Assembly (NCBI GenBank): GCA_021234155.1
Contig: JAJEKV010000431.1
Location: 142,649 to 206,648, forward strand
Direction of reading: 5' to 3'
DNA length: 64,000 bases
Source of the DNA: Isoetes taiwanensis
Taxonomy: Eukaryota; Streptophyta; Lycopodiopsida; Isoetales; Isoetaceae
Below the pieces are notes generated by a model, which was given only the letters and a program-made list of their open reading frames with translations, made no database searches and had not been told where the DNA came from. Made by a program: the position numbers and the translations under genes. Shown here piece by piece: positions 46,267-58,533 of the stretch (within the stretch, counting starts at the first letter, position 1; each line of letters starts with the position of its first letter).

Positions 46267-47768
46267 TGTGACGTTCCACGTATTTATATGGTATATGTAT
46301 AAATATACTGACACGTCACGTAGTAGAAATACGCCACCATGGGGTATGTTAACCTAGGGGGTTGACCTAAAAGGGATTAATTTAGAATAAAACCTAATTA
46401 AGTGTATTTTTGTCTTAATTAACCTAATTAGCTTAATTAGTCAATTAATGACATGCCACCTGGCCCAAATCGATTGGGCAAGGCAGGGTTTCCAATTGGG
46501 GTCACCCAAATTGGGGCTTTTGTGCCCCAATTCGAATTAGGAGCAATTGGAGATGGAGGAGGAGAAGCAGCCGCCAGGCGCCCTTCAGTTAGTCGAGATG
46601 GAGCACCCCAAGACCGATTTGACGGTTAGTCAGTAGGTTACCTTGTTGATTTATAGCATCCGCCTCTCTGTGGTGTGTTCTCTCTCTGTTTTCTCTGTGG
46701 TTTACCTGTTAGGCTAACCCTTGATTGATATGGTGAGTATTCTCATCTCTAGTCTCTGTATGTGCTTTGGTTGATGGTTTAGTAGTTCTTTGCTTAGTTA
46801 GCACTCCGGAGATGGGGGATTACGGGGGGTAGAGATCTCTGAGCCCATGTATTGTAGTATGCTCCTAGATAGAGCCATGTATTATTCCCATTAGATGCGG
46901 CCTGTGTACAAGATCCCACCGAGCTGTGGAATCTATGGCATCATTGAAGCACCAGATAGGGTCTCGCCTGAGCATAAAAGGCTACGGGGACTCCTTCAGT
47001 GAGCTAGGCCTAATAGTTGGTCGCGTAGAGGGCCGGGTATGGGTCTGACACTCCCTGGGTACAGTGGTGTGATCATCCTGTACTTTGAAGATAAAGTTAG
47101 GGGAGTAAGTCGGGTACGGATGCGGGGGTCGCTGATGCGGCACGTGTCCTCTAGCTCACCCATGGATTCACTGCGACTCTGGGAGGGGACACTTCTCTGA
47201 CCTGCCTCATCGGACTGGGGAGATGTAACCCGGAGTAGTCCCGAAGGGTGATTCCTTGGGATTGCATCTCCGGAAGGCTACAATGGCGCCATAGCTTGAT
47301 TCAGCTCATCTGCAAAGTGTGCACAGGAGGGGCGGATGGAGTGGACTACCCTAGCCACTGTTCTATGCCAGCCAACGCCAGGTTATACCTCTGTCTGCTG
47401 ATCTCTTGAGACCTCAGTCCATCCTCACAGGAGTCTGAGCCGGGGTAGAACCTGGGGTTTGGGGTGTTTTCCTTAGGATTAGATGCATCTTCTTTGCTGT
47501 TAGTATTTGGATGGATGTGCCACCCTTCGTGGTGGTTATTTATGTATGATTTATGATGTATGCTAACATGTATTCACGCTTCCGCGACTTAGGAGTCCCA
47601 TTGAAGGCGTGGGCTGCATGACACCTCCGTGTCCTTCACCCAGGCATCTTCCTACGGATGGTCCGAGTTAGACGGAGGGCCCTGCTCATGGTGAGCTGAT
47701 TGCCATGGGAGGGGGAAGTCTCTGTATGTATACGTCCGGAGCGCCGCATATATTCAGGGAGCGTCACA
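46267..47768 (+). mobile_element. LTR B (1.5 kb)
   Basis: It begins TGTGACGTTCCACG and ends CGTCACA, a perfect inverted heptamer pair. It is highly similar to LTR A. With the upstream tract it is a 3' LTR. The five bases after it (AAGAC) do not match those before LTR A (GCCCG). Confidence 0.8.
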
Positions 47769-49090
47769 AAGACTAATAAATGTGTACATTTGAAAGCTCT
47801 TTTCTTTTATCATGCATGTTTGAGGACAAAAGGCTCCAAGTGGTTTTCTCTTTAGCACAAAATTGCTAAGTTTGATGCATCTATATCTGCTACTTAGTCT
47901 ATTGCAATTGAATTCCATCTTTCTCTTTACAAATAGATAGATCTATCTATCTTTACTGATAAGCTTTGATTCCATTATTTTCTTCTTCCTCATCTTCATG
48001 GTTCAATGCATGGGCCCATGATGGTCGTGCAGATGCAGAATGCTTATTGCATAGATAATGTAGATTATGAGTTATCTTGACAGATCATGCATGGAAATGC
48101 AGGGATGATTGCAGATATAATGTAGCTGGAACATGAATTGGAGACTCAGAAAGTGGATCAACATCACCTGTTGCATCATTTGCAACTGCACAGAAAAATA
48201 AAAACTGTTGCAGTGGGTTGATACTGACGCTGATGCAAATATATTGAGTTTCATAGATAATTGGGCATGATTGGACATGATCTGTCCTTATATCAACACT
48301 AGCCTTGATGAAGCTTGATATGAAGATTTTTTTTGCCTCTGTCCTGGTGGTAAAAACCGAGAAAATAGTTATGAACAAACATTTCAAATCTGTTATAATA
48401 GGCGAGCAAACAATTGCTTGGCACATGGTGAATGCTACTTTTGTTTCTACTAAATGATCATGTAAAGGTATGGGTCTCACTATTAATCCTTATGTTTTAT
48501 AGAGGCTACTTGGTGCCCCCACAATGACTTAATTGGTTCTGTCCATTCTTTCTGCACCCATGGCAATACAAGGGGCTGCATACCAGATATTGTCACCTAC
48601 TTCGCTTATAAATGGATTCTGCAAAGCCTACAAACATTCATTTGACAGATTGCTAGAGCAAGTCTAGCAAGCAGGATACATGGCTGAGACAAAGATGGCA
48701 CTATACAATAATGAGCTCTTTCCTTATAGCGCTATAAGGGCTATTGCATTTGGGCTCATTTGTACACCACTGGAACTGCTCTCAATGTTATAAAAAATCT
48801 TTGTTATGTCCCGACTGCCATGTAAAGAGCGGGGATCATTTCAAAGGTGGTTGTGAGAGATATTGTAAAGACCAATATCTTCTACTTGAAAGAATATCCT
48901 TGATGCATTTTTTCCAATACACGATCAAACTTGCTTTTTTGAGTTAATTTGGATTATTTTAAGATGGGTGCTTTTTTTCTTTCTCTACTAATGGGTAATC
49001 CCAAATAACTTCGGATATTCAAAAAGAGCGAGTGCATGCAAAGATAGCGATTGGCCTTAATCCACACATTCTTTTGTTTGTTGATGTCGC
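47769..49090. other. Unassigned stretch
   Basis: Open frames at 48085-48480 (minus) and 48744-48947 (plus) lack recognisable domains. A TAGATAGATCTATCTATCT tetranucleotide stretch is at 47932-47951. Confidence 0.35.
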
Positions 49091-49095
49091 TACTA

Positions 49096-52000
49096 TTTTT
49101 TTTTTTTTTTTGAAGGATAAAGAATTTTCCATTTATAGGTAAACTATTACACGACCTTATAGCGGATAGACACCCTCCCGAACAAGTTTGAAGAGGGATA
49201 GCTACAAAGCCCTTTTATTTGCATGTAGATGCCTTCTTCTTAAGGTGGTAGTTTGATGAAGGTCTCCCAAACAAAGGGAAACATCATCTTCGACCACACA
49301 CTTGAACTTTCTAAGCTTCTCTATGGCGTGCATATTATTTGTGTGGTCTGTAGTATATGCTTCTTTGCCTAGAGTGAAAGAATTGCGCCTTTTCCATATG
49401 ACCCATAATGCCCATGATCGACAATATGAAAAGCTTTGCGTTTTGAGGCCTGGCCATTCTCTTTGGATATCTACCTAGAAGGAGATCGTTGGTCCCCGAT
49501 TGTAATGTTGAACATATCCATGCACCCGACCACACAACTTGCAGGTCGAGTGCACTCGCTAAAAGCGGTGTTCGAGAGACTCTTCCTCCATCTTGCACAA
49601 TGGACATAGAGGGCTCACGTCGACTTTGAATTTGGATACCCTTACATTTTACCATAGGAGCCCTATGAATTACTTGCCATAAAAAGAATTCACTTTCGGG
49701 GAGGGAGAAGTTTTATCCATACACCCCTCAAATTTCCTTCGGATGTGTGTCGTTGACTTGCACATTCCATTGGTGGTAGCAATAAAGTACCTTTTGTCTT
49801 CAAAGCGCTTATATGCTGATTTCACAAATGACCCTTTTACCGCAGTTGATCGAGAACCCAAGGTTTCTTACTCGTGCTATTTATGTGGTTTGGAAGGCTT
49901 CTTTGCAATACATTCCCACATTGTTTTGTCGTTGATACGAGGCCGAATTTCTGCTTGAATATCATCCATTACGTTGGCGACCACCTTCATACCACATTGC
50001 ACATGAATCAATGTCACGGTTGATCCATCTTCTCACCACTCGATGTCGACCAAAAGGGCTAAAGGACCGTTCTTATTGCGGTAGGATTTGGAATCCACCA
50101 TGGTGGAGTAGTACTCAGCTGCACAATTCGCGATATTCCTTTGTGAAGAGCTCTTTCACCACATGCGGAAATGAGACCTCTTAAGAACGGTGAGGCCTCG
50201 GGAACTTGGTTTCAAGCCATAAAATAGAGACCATGGAAGAGATACTTGTCTTGATACTTTAGCATGTGTGATAGGGAGAAACATATGGCCTTCTTGCTAT
50301 GAGTTGGAGGCACGGTGACTTCATTTTCTCCTCTAAAATATTCCACATGCTTTTGGCTACTAGTATTTTGCTTTGTAGGGTTAAGTCAATCATGCCTATT
50401 CCCCTTCTTCCTTATCTCTTTTACATTTCCACCATGCTATTTTCACTAGTGCTCCTTCCTCGTTGCCTCCCCACACAAAGTTTCTAATTGTCCCTTCCAT
50501 TTCTTTTACTTTATCTGTTGGGGCTATGAGGAGAGATGAGGCGTAGATTTTGCGTCTTTGCCAAAGACATGCTTCGCTACTACTATCTGCCCGACCAATG
50601 ATAGTTTTGCGACTTTCCACCAATTCAGATGCTTCTGTAATCCTAATATCAACTCATCCCATACTTTTGTTGAGGGTACTTTAATTCCCACTGGGATTCC
50701 AAGAAGGTTAGAATACTCCCCATCTTTTATGATTTTCCACGGGAGGCGCTCTAAACACCTGGGATGTGGTCCTTCCCCAGCCCATTGCGTGAAAAGCATT
50801 TCTTCCAGTTGATGAGACATCCCGAGGCCAAGGAGAAAGTATCTAACAACTGACTGGCATTCTTTAGATTGCTCTCCTCTGCTACTAGAAACAAAAAAGA
50901 GTCATCTGCGTATTGATTGCATATCTGCTGAGATCCATCCCCCATTTGAAGACCTTCTACTAGACCATCCCTTGAGGCCTGTAGAAATAGCTGTGAGAAA
51001 GCTTCAGCTGCTATGTTAAATAAAAATGGGGCTAGTGGGCATCCCTGTCTAATGCCTCTTTCGATGACGAATATAGGAGAGGACTCCCCGTTGAGAAGAA
51101 CAGAGGCCCGTGCGGAGTGAAGTAATCTCTTCACACTTCCAGTAAAAAATTCCCCGCAACCCAATTTTAACAGCATTTTATATAAAAAGCTCCACCTGAT
51201 GCTATCGTATGCCTTAGTAAAGTCCAACTTGATGTAAGCTACTTTTTGACCTGTGTTTTTAGCCCAATACATACCCTCAAAAGCTGCTGCTATATTGTGC
51301 AGAATGTTCCTTCCTGGGAGAAAACCTGACTGCACGGGGGAGATAGTTTCTGCAAGTATGGGCTTTATTTTCTCTGCCATTCCCTTCGCTATTATCTTAT
51401 AGAATACCCGGCGGCAATGTGATGGGTCTCGGTCATTGATAGTACGTGGGTCTTTTCCCTTTGGAGTCAAAACAATACAACCTGTATTTAGCTTGGGATC
51501 CAGGTGGTCTGCTTGTAGGAAGTCTGTATAAGATGAGAATACATCAGTTTTAATCCATTCCCAATAAACCTGAAAAAACTCTATTGGAATCCCATCCATC
51601 CCCGGACACTTCTCTTTGTCGAGGGCGATGACTGCCTGATGCAAATCCTCTATGGATAGTGGGCGGCTCAACATTTGGTGTTGCTCATTTGTTATGACTG
51701 GAGACACCTTGGAAACCACTAACTCTTCAAACTCGTCTGGAGCGCGGCATCGCTTTTCACGAAGAAGCTTTGAAAGTGATCGTGAAGAAACTTATGGAGC
51801 CCATCACAACTTTTAAGTATCGACCCATCATCAAGTGTAATGCTAGATAATGCTGTTGACCACCTCTTCTGCTTGGCAGCCTTAAAGAAAAACTTAGAGC
51901 ATTTATCTGCTTGCCTAAGCCAAGTTAAACCTGCCTTGCTTCTGTTCTCGACAGTCTTGGTCTCCTCTGACTTTTTAATCTCATCCAGTAATTTTTTCTC

Positions 52001-52560
52001 TTCTATACCATCATTGGGACCCGCTGCTCTGAGGGTTGTCAAATGACTGTATAGTTTGTCCAAAGATGCTCTCTCCTCTGTACTTTTTCTCCCCCCCCGG
52101 TTTAGCAAATTGCTTAATATTTGCTAGTCTTTGCCGTTAAAGGCCTTCATGCGAGTCTTTTACAAATGCCGCTTGCCAAATTTCTTTGCATTTTGCGGTA
52201 AAAGCAAGGCTCTTTCGGATACTTGATATTCATTTTAAACAACGTCCTTGAGACTTTTTCCTACATTCACGGCATGAAATTACACGGGGATTATGATCGA
52301 TATCGCATTGTCGGTTGCGGTTTACTCTGAAGGGTTGGGGAAGTGGCGAGTGTATTGTAATTCACGTAACTTTGTCATGTCTAGCGTAAGCTCTACCGTC
52401 CCCACCCAACCATTGCACCATGTGAAACCTTTATCCCCTTCGGCTCAATAAATCCGGTAGCGTCTATCGGTTTACTCCTTTGCTCTTTTTAAAACCATTA
52501 ACAATGTGGGATGTTGCACCACGTGCCATCTTCCGATGTCTCCACCATATTAAAATCGCC
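49096..52560 (-). mobile_element. L1-type LINE, minus strand
   Basis: A T16 run at 49096-49111 is its poly(A) tail on the minus strand. ORF2 pieces follow upstream: a zf-RVT-like C-terminus (49861-49335), the RT thumb region (50820-50396), the RT core (51719-50751), an upstream linker (52108-51719) and, more weakly, endonuclease-end motifs (FTWCNG near 52420). The 5' part is missing or unrecognisable beyond about 52560. No clear target duplication was found. Confidence 0.8.
50751..52108 (-). pseudogene. L1-type ORF2 reverse transcriptase
   Basis: The linker frame (52108-51719; KCSKFFFKAAKQKR, DGLHKFLHDHFQSFF) joins by one frameshift to the RT frame (51719-50751, 322 residues). RT motifs: CPGMDGIPIEFF; AYIKLDFTKAYDSIRW (catalytic Asp); RGIRQGCPLAPFLF; NQYADDSFLF (catalytic YADD). 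The order and wording are those of plant L1 elements. The frame breaks again near 50750 and continues as HLNWWKVAKLSLVGQ and NFVWGGNEE in other frames. Catalytic residues are intact but frameshifts make it inactive. Confidence 0.85.
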
Positions 52561-52631
52561 AAAGCATTAACCATGCTATGTGATTACCAAAGCTTTTGAT
52601 TTTATGTCCGAGGCGAGGCCCATAGTGCACC

Positions 52632-54290
52632 CGTGGCGTCCCCTACCATTATCACGGTGCCCTCACCGTATACAAACAGGGAGTTCATCCCCATACCAGC
52701 TCCATGCTAATACAGGGCCCTCCACATGACACCGCAACCGTGGCCGGGTTCCGGTGGGAAGAGTGGAAGGGTCATTGCACCCCGTCTCCCCTCGGGGGGC
52801 CTACCTAGGCGAAGCGTAACATACATGTCGGTGGCATATACATCAACATCATATGACCATCACGAAGGATGGTCCTCCACATATCTGCATAGACAAAGAT
52901 CGACACATCACATAGGGGAATCCTACCCAAGGCTCAGACTCAAGGGGATGACTGACGGCTTGGGTCTCCAGAGTTCATTGCAGACAGAATTCATGGCAAT
53001 GGATTTGGCTGGCATATGAACATGGCTTAGGGTTGTCCACTCCATCCGCCCCTCCTGTGCACATTTTGCGAGTAGGCTGAAAAGTGTTGGGGGACTGTAG
53101 CCCACGGGATGCATAGCCAAAGGGCTATTCACGGGTTCCATCTCCCGATTCGATGGGGCGGTAGGGATCACTCCCTCGAGAGGTCTACATCTGACTCAAG
53201 GTGACTAGAGGGCCCTTTGCCCGTGTCCGGTGAACCCTTTGGAAAGTGTACACCACTTCAGTGTCGGGCCCATGCCTTACCACTTTCGGTGGTAAGCCAT
53301 TAGACCTAGTCACAATGATCCCTGGTAGCACTAACACACCATAGGGATCGTTCAAGAGTCAGAACACGAACCTCCTTCTAAGCCAGTCTGGCCCCTTCAC
53401 CCACAACCAGGTGTGGTTCTTGTGCCAGGGGCGAATCTACGAAGTGTGCTAGAGAGGCTACTCTAGGAGCATCAACTACAAAGCTTTAGGTCTCTACCCC
53501 CTTCCCAATACAAAGGAGCTCATAGAGATACATCATCCATATACTTCACAGAGAACTAAAGAACTAGATCTAATCTACAACATAGAGTTAGGTTCTTTGG
53601 TTAGAATCTGCTATCTAGAGATCTAGAGGGGGCTGCTATGGGCAATCTAATAGGCTAAACCCTACTGATTCAATGACTAAAAAATAGGGTTTAGACTATT
53701 TAATTGGCCAAATACTGATCCTTGAGGGGCTCCTCGACTGAGCTCGACCATCTGCTGAAACTTTCGAATCAAGAGAAACTAAGGATGCAATTCTCCCGGT
53801 GATGCGGGATGCGGTTTTTGGCATTTGAGGCAGCCAAAGCGAGTTCTAAAGCCCTAAAATCGAAAATTGGGCTAGTTAGGGTTTCCTACCCCTATATAGA
53901 CAAGGGGTTGGTTAGGGTTTCCAATTATCCCCTTTTGGCATGTGGGATAATTGGAAATGGGCCCACTTGCCTTTAAGGGCTAGGTGGCCAAATGTGCACA
54001 CATGGAAATGTGTGCCCACATTAATGTGTACATTGGAAAATGTGCACATTAATTACACCTATGGGTGTGGCCCACTTGGCATGAAGTGTCCACTTGGAAA
54101 TGTGTGCCCACATTAATGTGTACATTGGAAAATGTGCACATTAATAGTTACACATATTTACGGCAAGTTGCCCCCTAGGGCTACTCACTGGCTGCTGCTA
54201 AGCGTACCGCGTCGCCATTGGAGTGGCGGTGTGCGGCGTGATTGGCGATGCGGTATCGTCCCCGGGTATCTTGTCTTTGGAAACGTCACA
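52632..54290 (-). mobile_element. 3' LTR of the minus-strand gypsy chromovirus
   Basis: On the minus strand it begins TGTGACGTTTCC (54290) after a purine tract CAAGGTGGGGAGAA (54291-54304). It runs to about 52632, where GTGGCGTCCC resembles the inverse of the GGGAGCGTCACA end of the related LTRs. GAGGGCCCT and the CCACATGACACC stretch near its left end are the inverse of conserved LTR phrases. The left boundary is approximate. Confidence 0.7.
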
Positions 54291-54309
54291 TTCTCCCCAC
54301 CTTGAAATG

Positions 54310-55156
54310 ATGCCGTCGCGGCATGGGTGGGTCTCCACCTTGGGATCAACCTAAACGCAACAACTTGATACATACGATCGCTACTATAATTCCTACACAT
54401 TTATTAAAATTACCTTAAGGTAATATTTTTATGACATTATCACATTATTATATTATAACATAACTTATCAATTCACAACATTACTAGCAGTTACTCCAAA
54501 ATTCACTTAACATTACAATTAAGTTTATCAAATTTTAAAATTAACGTCAGGGGGCACTCTTCATTCCTTGCAACACATTCCAACAAAATTTGTGTTGCAA
54601 GTCTTAAATAACTTAACCGACCTCCTTGCCCTCGGGGCGCTCTCTTGGCTGCAGGTCGACACTACGTTAGTACCATTTAATTATTAAATAAAATTTTGGT
54701 TATATGGTGACCACCCCACCTATCTACATGGATGCATGGCTAATCTCCCGGCGTAGGAAGAGGGTGAATCTTCCATTATGGCCGCGGAGACAGCGCCTAT
54801 ATGCCTATATGCCGCTCATGCCTACACCTCTAGTTGCCCAGCGTGGAGGATATCCTTCTCGCGTGGGGGCGCGAAGGATAGATTCCTCCTATCAAAGCAT
54901 ATATGGGGCTAAAGGTGCTTTCCCTATCAATGCATTCCTTCATGACCTCCTTTCTCTCGAGGTCGTCTACTTCCGTGGGACAGAAGTAGACTTTCTAATC
55001 TACCTTCCACTCGCCCAAGCGAAAACGCGGTCATGCCTACATTGACATTACACCACGCCCTAGAGATCACCGTAGTGGTCCCATCATCGGTAACAACGCA
55101 TGCGACCCATACTAAGCATAGGTTGCATGCGTAGATTAATCTTAACTACACCAGAA
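54310..55156 (-). other. Untranslated region between pol and the 3' polypurine tract
   Basis: It is collinear with 14490-15170 (ATTACCTyrAGGTAATATT and a CTAATCTCCCGGCGTAGGAA stretch in both). No coding frame was seen. Confidence 0.5.
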
Positions 55157-56420
55157 TTAACCTACACAAATCGACATGCCTGAGCCGATTTCTTCGGAGA
55201 TGACCTTGCCGTCCCATTGCTCCATAAACTGTGGATACTGCTTTACTAAATCTTTCTTAAGTACCCACGTCGCGTCTTCCACTGGTAAGTGTTTCCACTT
55301 GACCAAATCTTTGGAGGAATTCTGATCTCCTCGTTTTCTTGAAAGCTTTATCAAGAATCAATTGCGGAACTATTTCCATTTTGCTCCTCGTCATTTCCAA
55401 CAACGTTGGCGAATCAAGACTTAAATGCGGATTTGGAGTATGCTTCTTCAACAAACTCACGTGGAAGACCTTATGAATCTTTAGGTGTGCTGGCAAGTCT
55501 AACTTGTAGGATTGATTACCTACTCTCTCGACTATTCTGAAAGGTCCAGCCCACCTTGGAGCAAGCTTCTTGCAATTCCCGATCCTGAGCTTCGCCTGCT
55601 TCACCTTGATCTTGAGCCAAACATCATCTCCAACTTTGAACTCTCTTACTGTTCGATGCTTGTCGGCGATGCTCTTCTGACGACTTCTTGCTGCTAGCAG
55701 ATAACCTCGAACTTCTTCCACAAGCTGCTGCATATCGGCCAACATCTGCTGCGAAACTTCCACTTTTGACACGGGGTTGTGCCAAGTATCTGGAGTTAGG
55801 CACTGATAGCCGTAATTGATCATAAACGGCGACATTTGGGATGATTCCTGCTTGGTGCTATTGTATGCAAACTCCACCAAGTGAATAAATTCTTCCCACA
55901 TACTTTGCTTATTCCAGACATAGTTTCGTAGCATGTCCTCTAAAATCCTGTTGGTCCGCTCCGTCTGGCCATCCGTCTGAGGATGGTATGCCGTGCTCAT
56001 GGATAGCTTCGTCTGAATTGTCGCAAAGAGGTCTTGCCAAAAGGCGCTCATGAACTTCGGATCCCTGTCGGAGATGATCTCCCTTGGCATGCCATGAAGC
56101 TGAAGATCTCTTTGGTGAAGAGCTTTCTTTGTATCCATAAATTGTATCGTGGTCACGCAAGGCACAAAATGTGCCATCTTAGACAACTTATCGACCACTA
56201 CCATCAAGGCATCCTTCCCTCTTGCTGTCCTTGGGAGTCTGTGATGAAGTCCATCTTTGATTACCTCCCACTTAGCGTTTGGCACCGCTAATGGCTCTAA
56301 TGCCCACGGAATTGAAGCTGCTCCGCCTTAACCGTCTGCTGGCATAGGTGACATTCCTTGATGTAGCGAGCTATTTGCTTCTTCATTCTGGCCAATAATA
56401 GCTGCTGCGCGCACTTTGAA
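55157..56420 (-). pseudogene. Ty3/gypsy integrase with chromodomain
   Basis: Reading on the minus strand: an HHCC-like zinc finger (HLCQQ.. near 56330), then an open frame 56285-55257. The catalytic triad is visible as VVVDKLSKMAHF (D), ISDRDPKFMSAFW (D) and YHPQTDGQTERTNRILEDML (E). A GPY/F-type module APRWAGPFRIVERVGNQSY and LPAHLKIHKVFHVSLLKKH follow. A one-base shift near 55320 moves into KDLVKWKHLPVEDATWVL...YPQFMEQW, a chromodomain. Integrase inserts the element; chromodomains in this family often bind methylated H3 tails and guide insertion to heterochromatin. The core is almost intact and is the best-preserved part of this element. Confidence 0.9.
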
Positions 56421-56429
56421 ATATGTTTT

Positions 56430-58177
56430 CATGAATCGCATGGCCAGCTATTGGGGCATTTGTTGCGTGTCATGGAGGATCAACTTCCTTACACACGATG
56501 ATTTGGATGCGCACAACTTGTTCTTATGGTATAACAGGTTGCCTTCCTTCTTATAATGCTTGGAGGCCTCCCGCTCTTTATCTGTTCTAGCCTCCTTAGA
56601 AAGGCTTGCCCATACTTCCACGAAATCCACATCCGTTGGCAAGGACTCTTCAATCCTCTACCCAAAGTCATTTGGAGGCGTCGAAATTGCATTACAATGC
56701 ACTCTAGTTGTCGGGGGATGCCTTGAAAGCGCATCTGCTACCACATTGAGCTTCCCGGCTTGTAGACTATATCAAAGTCATATTCTTGAGGAACTCCATC
56801 CATCTCCATTTGCCTCAGTTAAGGTGTGGTTGCGTGAATACATATTGGAGGCTCGATGGTCGGTATCAATTGGAACTTCCTTCCCAAGAGATAATGCCTC
56901 CATATTCTTAATGCCACGACAACCGCAAAGCAACTCCTGATCGTGCGTTGGGTGGCAGCGTCTCGGCGTCGTTCATCTTCACGGAATCATACGCTACCAC
57001 CGCGCTCTTCTTGCATAAGCAATTGCACTGTAGCTATCTTACTCGCATCTGTTGCTACAAGCTTATCTTTCTCCGGGTCCGGCAAGGTCAAGACAGGGGC
57101 TGTCGTCAGAGCTTCTTTCAACAATTCAAACCCCTTTTGGGCTTTCTTGTGCCAATGCTCTACCCAATCTTTCACCTTCTACGCCCTCGTCGGTGCATTA
57201 GCGGGGCTGCTATCTTAACAAAGTTCTTCACGAACTTCTGTAGTACCCTGCTAGGCCAAGAAAACTTGACCTCGTGCACATTCTTGGCGCGACCCTTTGA
57301 ATAGCGGCTTCAATCTTTGCGGGATCCGTCGAGATGCCCCTGCTGAGATCACATGACCTAGATACTCCACTTTCTCATTGTTGAAGTGGCACTTTGACAA
57401 CTTGGCGTACAAGCCGGTGCCTCTTCAACTTCTCGGCACTCTTCTCAAGTGTTTATGCGTGCTCTTCAAGGGATCTGCTATACACCAAAATGTCATCAAA
57501 GAAAACAATCACAAAGGTGTCTAAAAACTCCCACGAAGATGTCGTTCATGAGCCTCATGAGCGTTCTTGGGGGCATTCGATAAGCGAAAGGCATTCACAG
57601 TGAACTTCGTGGTGCCCATATCTGCAGCGTTCGAAGGCGGTCTTATGGATATCTTCTTCCTTTATCGATCTGATGATAGCGACCTTAAGTCGATTTTGGA
57701 GAAGATCTTTGCACCTTGGAGCTGATCCATCAAGTCATCGATGCGGGGGCGCATACTTGTTCTTAATGGTGTGCTTGTTCAAGCGCCTATAGTCTATGCA
57801 CATCCTCAAAGATCCATCCTTCTTCTTGACAAAAGAATGGGCGCTCCAAGCGGCGAGACACTAGGTCTAATGAAACCTAGGTCGGCGGCTCCTGCTAGCT
57901 GCTTCTTCAGCTCAGGCAACTCTGCGTTGTCATTCTATATGGAGCCTTGCTTGTTGGCTTTGTTCCCGGTTCGAGTGCAATCTCGCACTCAACTCCCCTA
58001 TAAGGAGGGCTGCTTGATCTCATCGGAAAGAGATCATGGAACTCCGTGATCGGTGAGCTACTTGCCCGGCAACTTCTTTGAGCACGTTGTCTTCTTTGCT
58101 TCCTTCGATTCGGCTCACTAATCTCAAGCTTGAAGATGTATGCCACTTGCTCACTCTTGATGCACTTGAGCAGCCGT
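56430..58177 (-). pseudogene. Ty3/gypsy RT and RNase H, heavily frameshifted
   Basis: Recognisable minus-strand pieces are the N-terminal RT edge [21 protein letters not shown] (about 58010-57950), an RT core stretch with the complement of FVxxFFDDILVYSR around 57520-57470, and the start of RNase H (KGFELLKEALTTAPVLTLPD, KLVATDAS at 57140-57040). Many indels separate them. No active enzyme is encoded here. Confidence 0.7.
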
Positions 58178-58532
58178 TTAGAAGACATACTTTGCATGAT
58201 GGGAACAACTTCCTTTTGTTATCTCAATGATCTTGCCGTCGGGCGTTGGGAAGGTCACCTTCCGCTTTCCGCGATCGATAATGGCCCTGGCTGGCCCAAG
58301 GTACTCCATTCCTATGATCAAGTCATACTTGCCAATGCCCATTACTTCTGCCCCCATCTGGATATTAATCCCTGGCAAGTCGATGTCGAAGTTAATTCTC
58401 TTGCCCGCCGTCTGCCTTACTGCACCACTTGCTAAGACAACGGGTCTTGGCTTTGACTTTAGCGGCTTCAACTTCAACATTTGAACCATTCTGGGGGATG
58501 CAAAGTTATGGCTACTTCACGAGTCTATCAAG
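58178..58532 (-). pseudogene. Aspartic protease remnant
   Basis: The minus-strand frame 58489-58178 carries LKSKPRPVVLASGA and YDLIIGMEYLGPA, matching the protease region of the plus-strand element (22700-22900). The catalytic DTG/DSG loop lies near 58525-58510 in a shifted frame (DSxNF-like) and is not cleanly readable. Confidence 0.65.
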
Positions 58533-58533
58533 A

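Noticed and set aside
48744-48947. PPR or zinc-ribbon protein (CSQCYKK...CPDC spacing)
   Set aside because: The Cys pattern is isolated, the frame is 67 codons and no helix-repeat signature follows.
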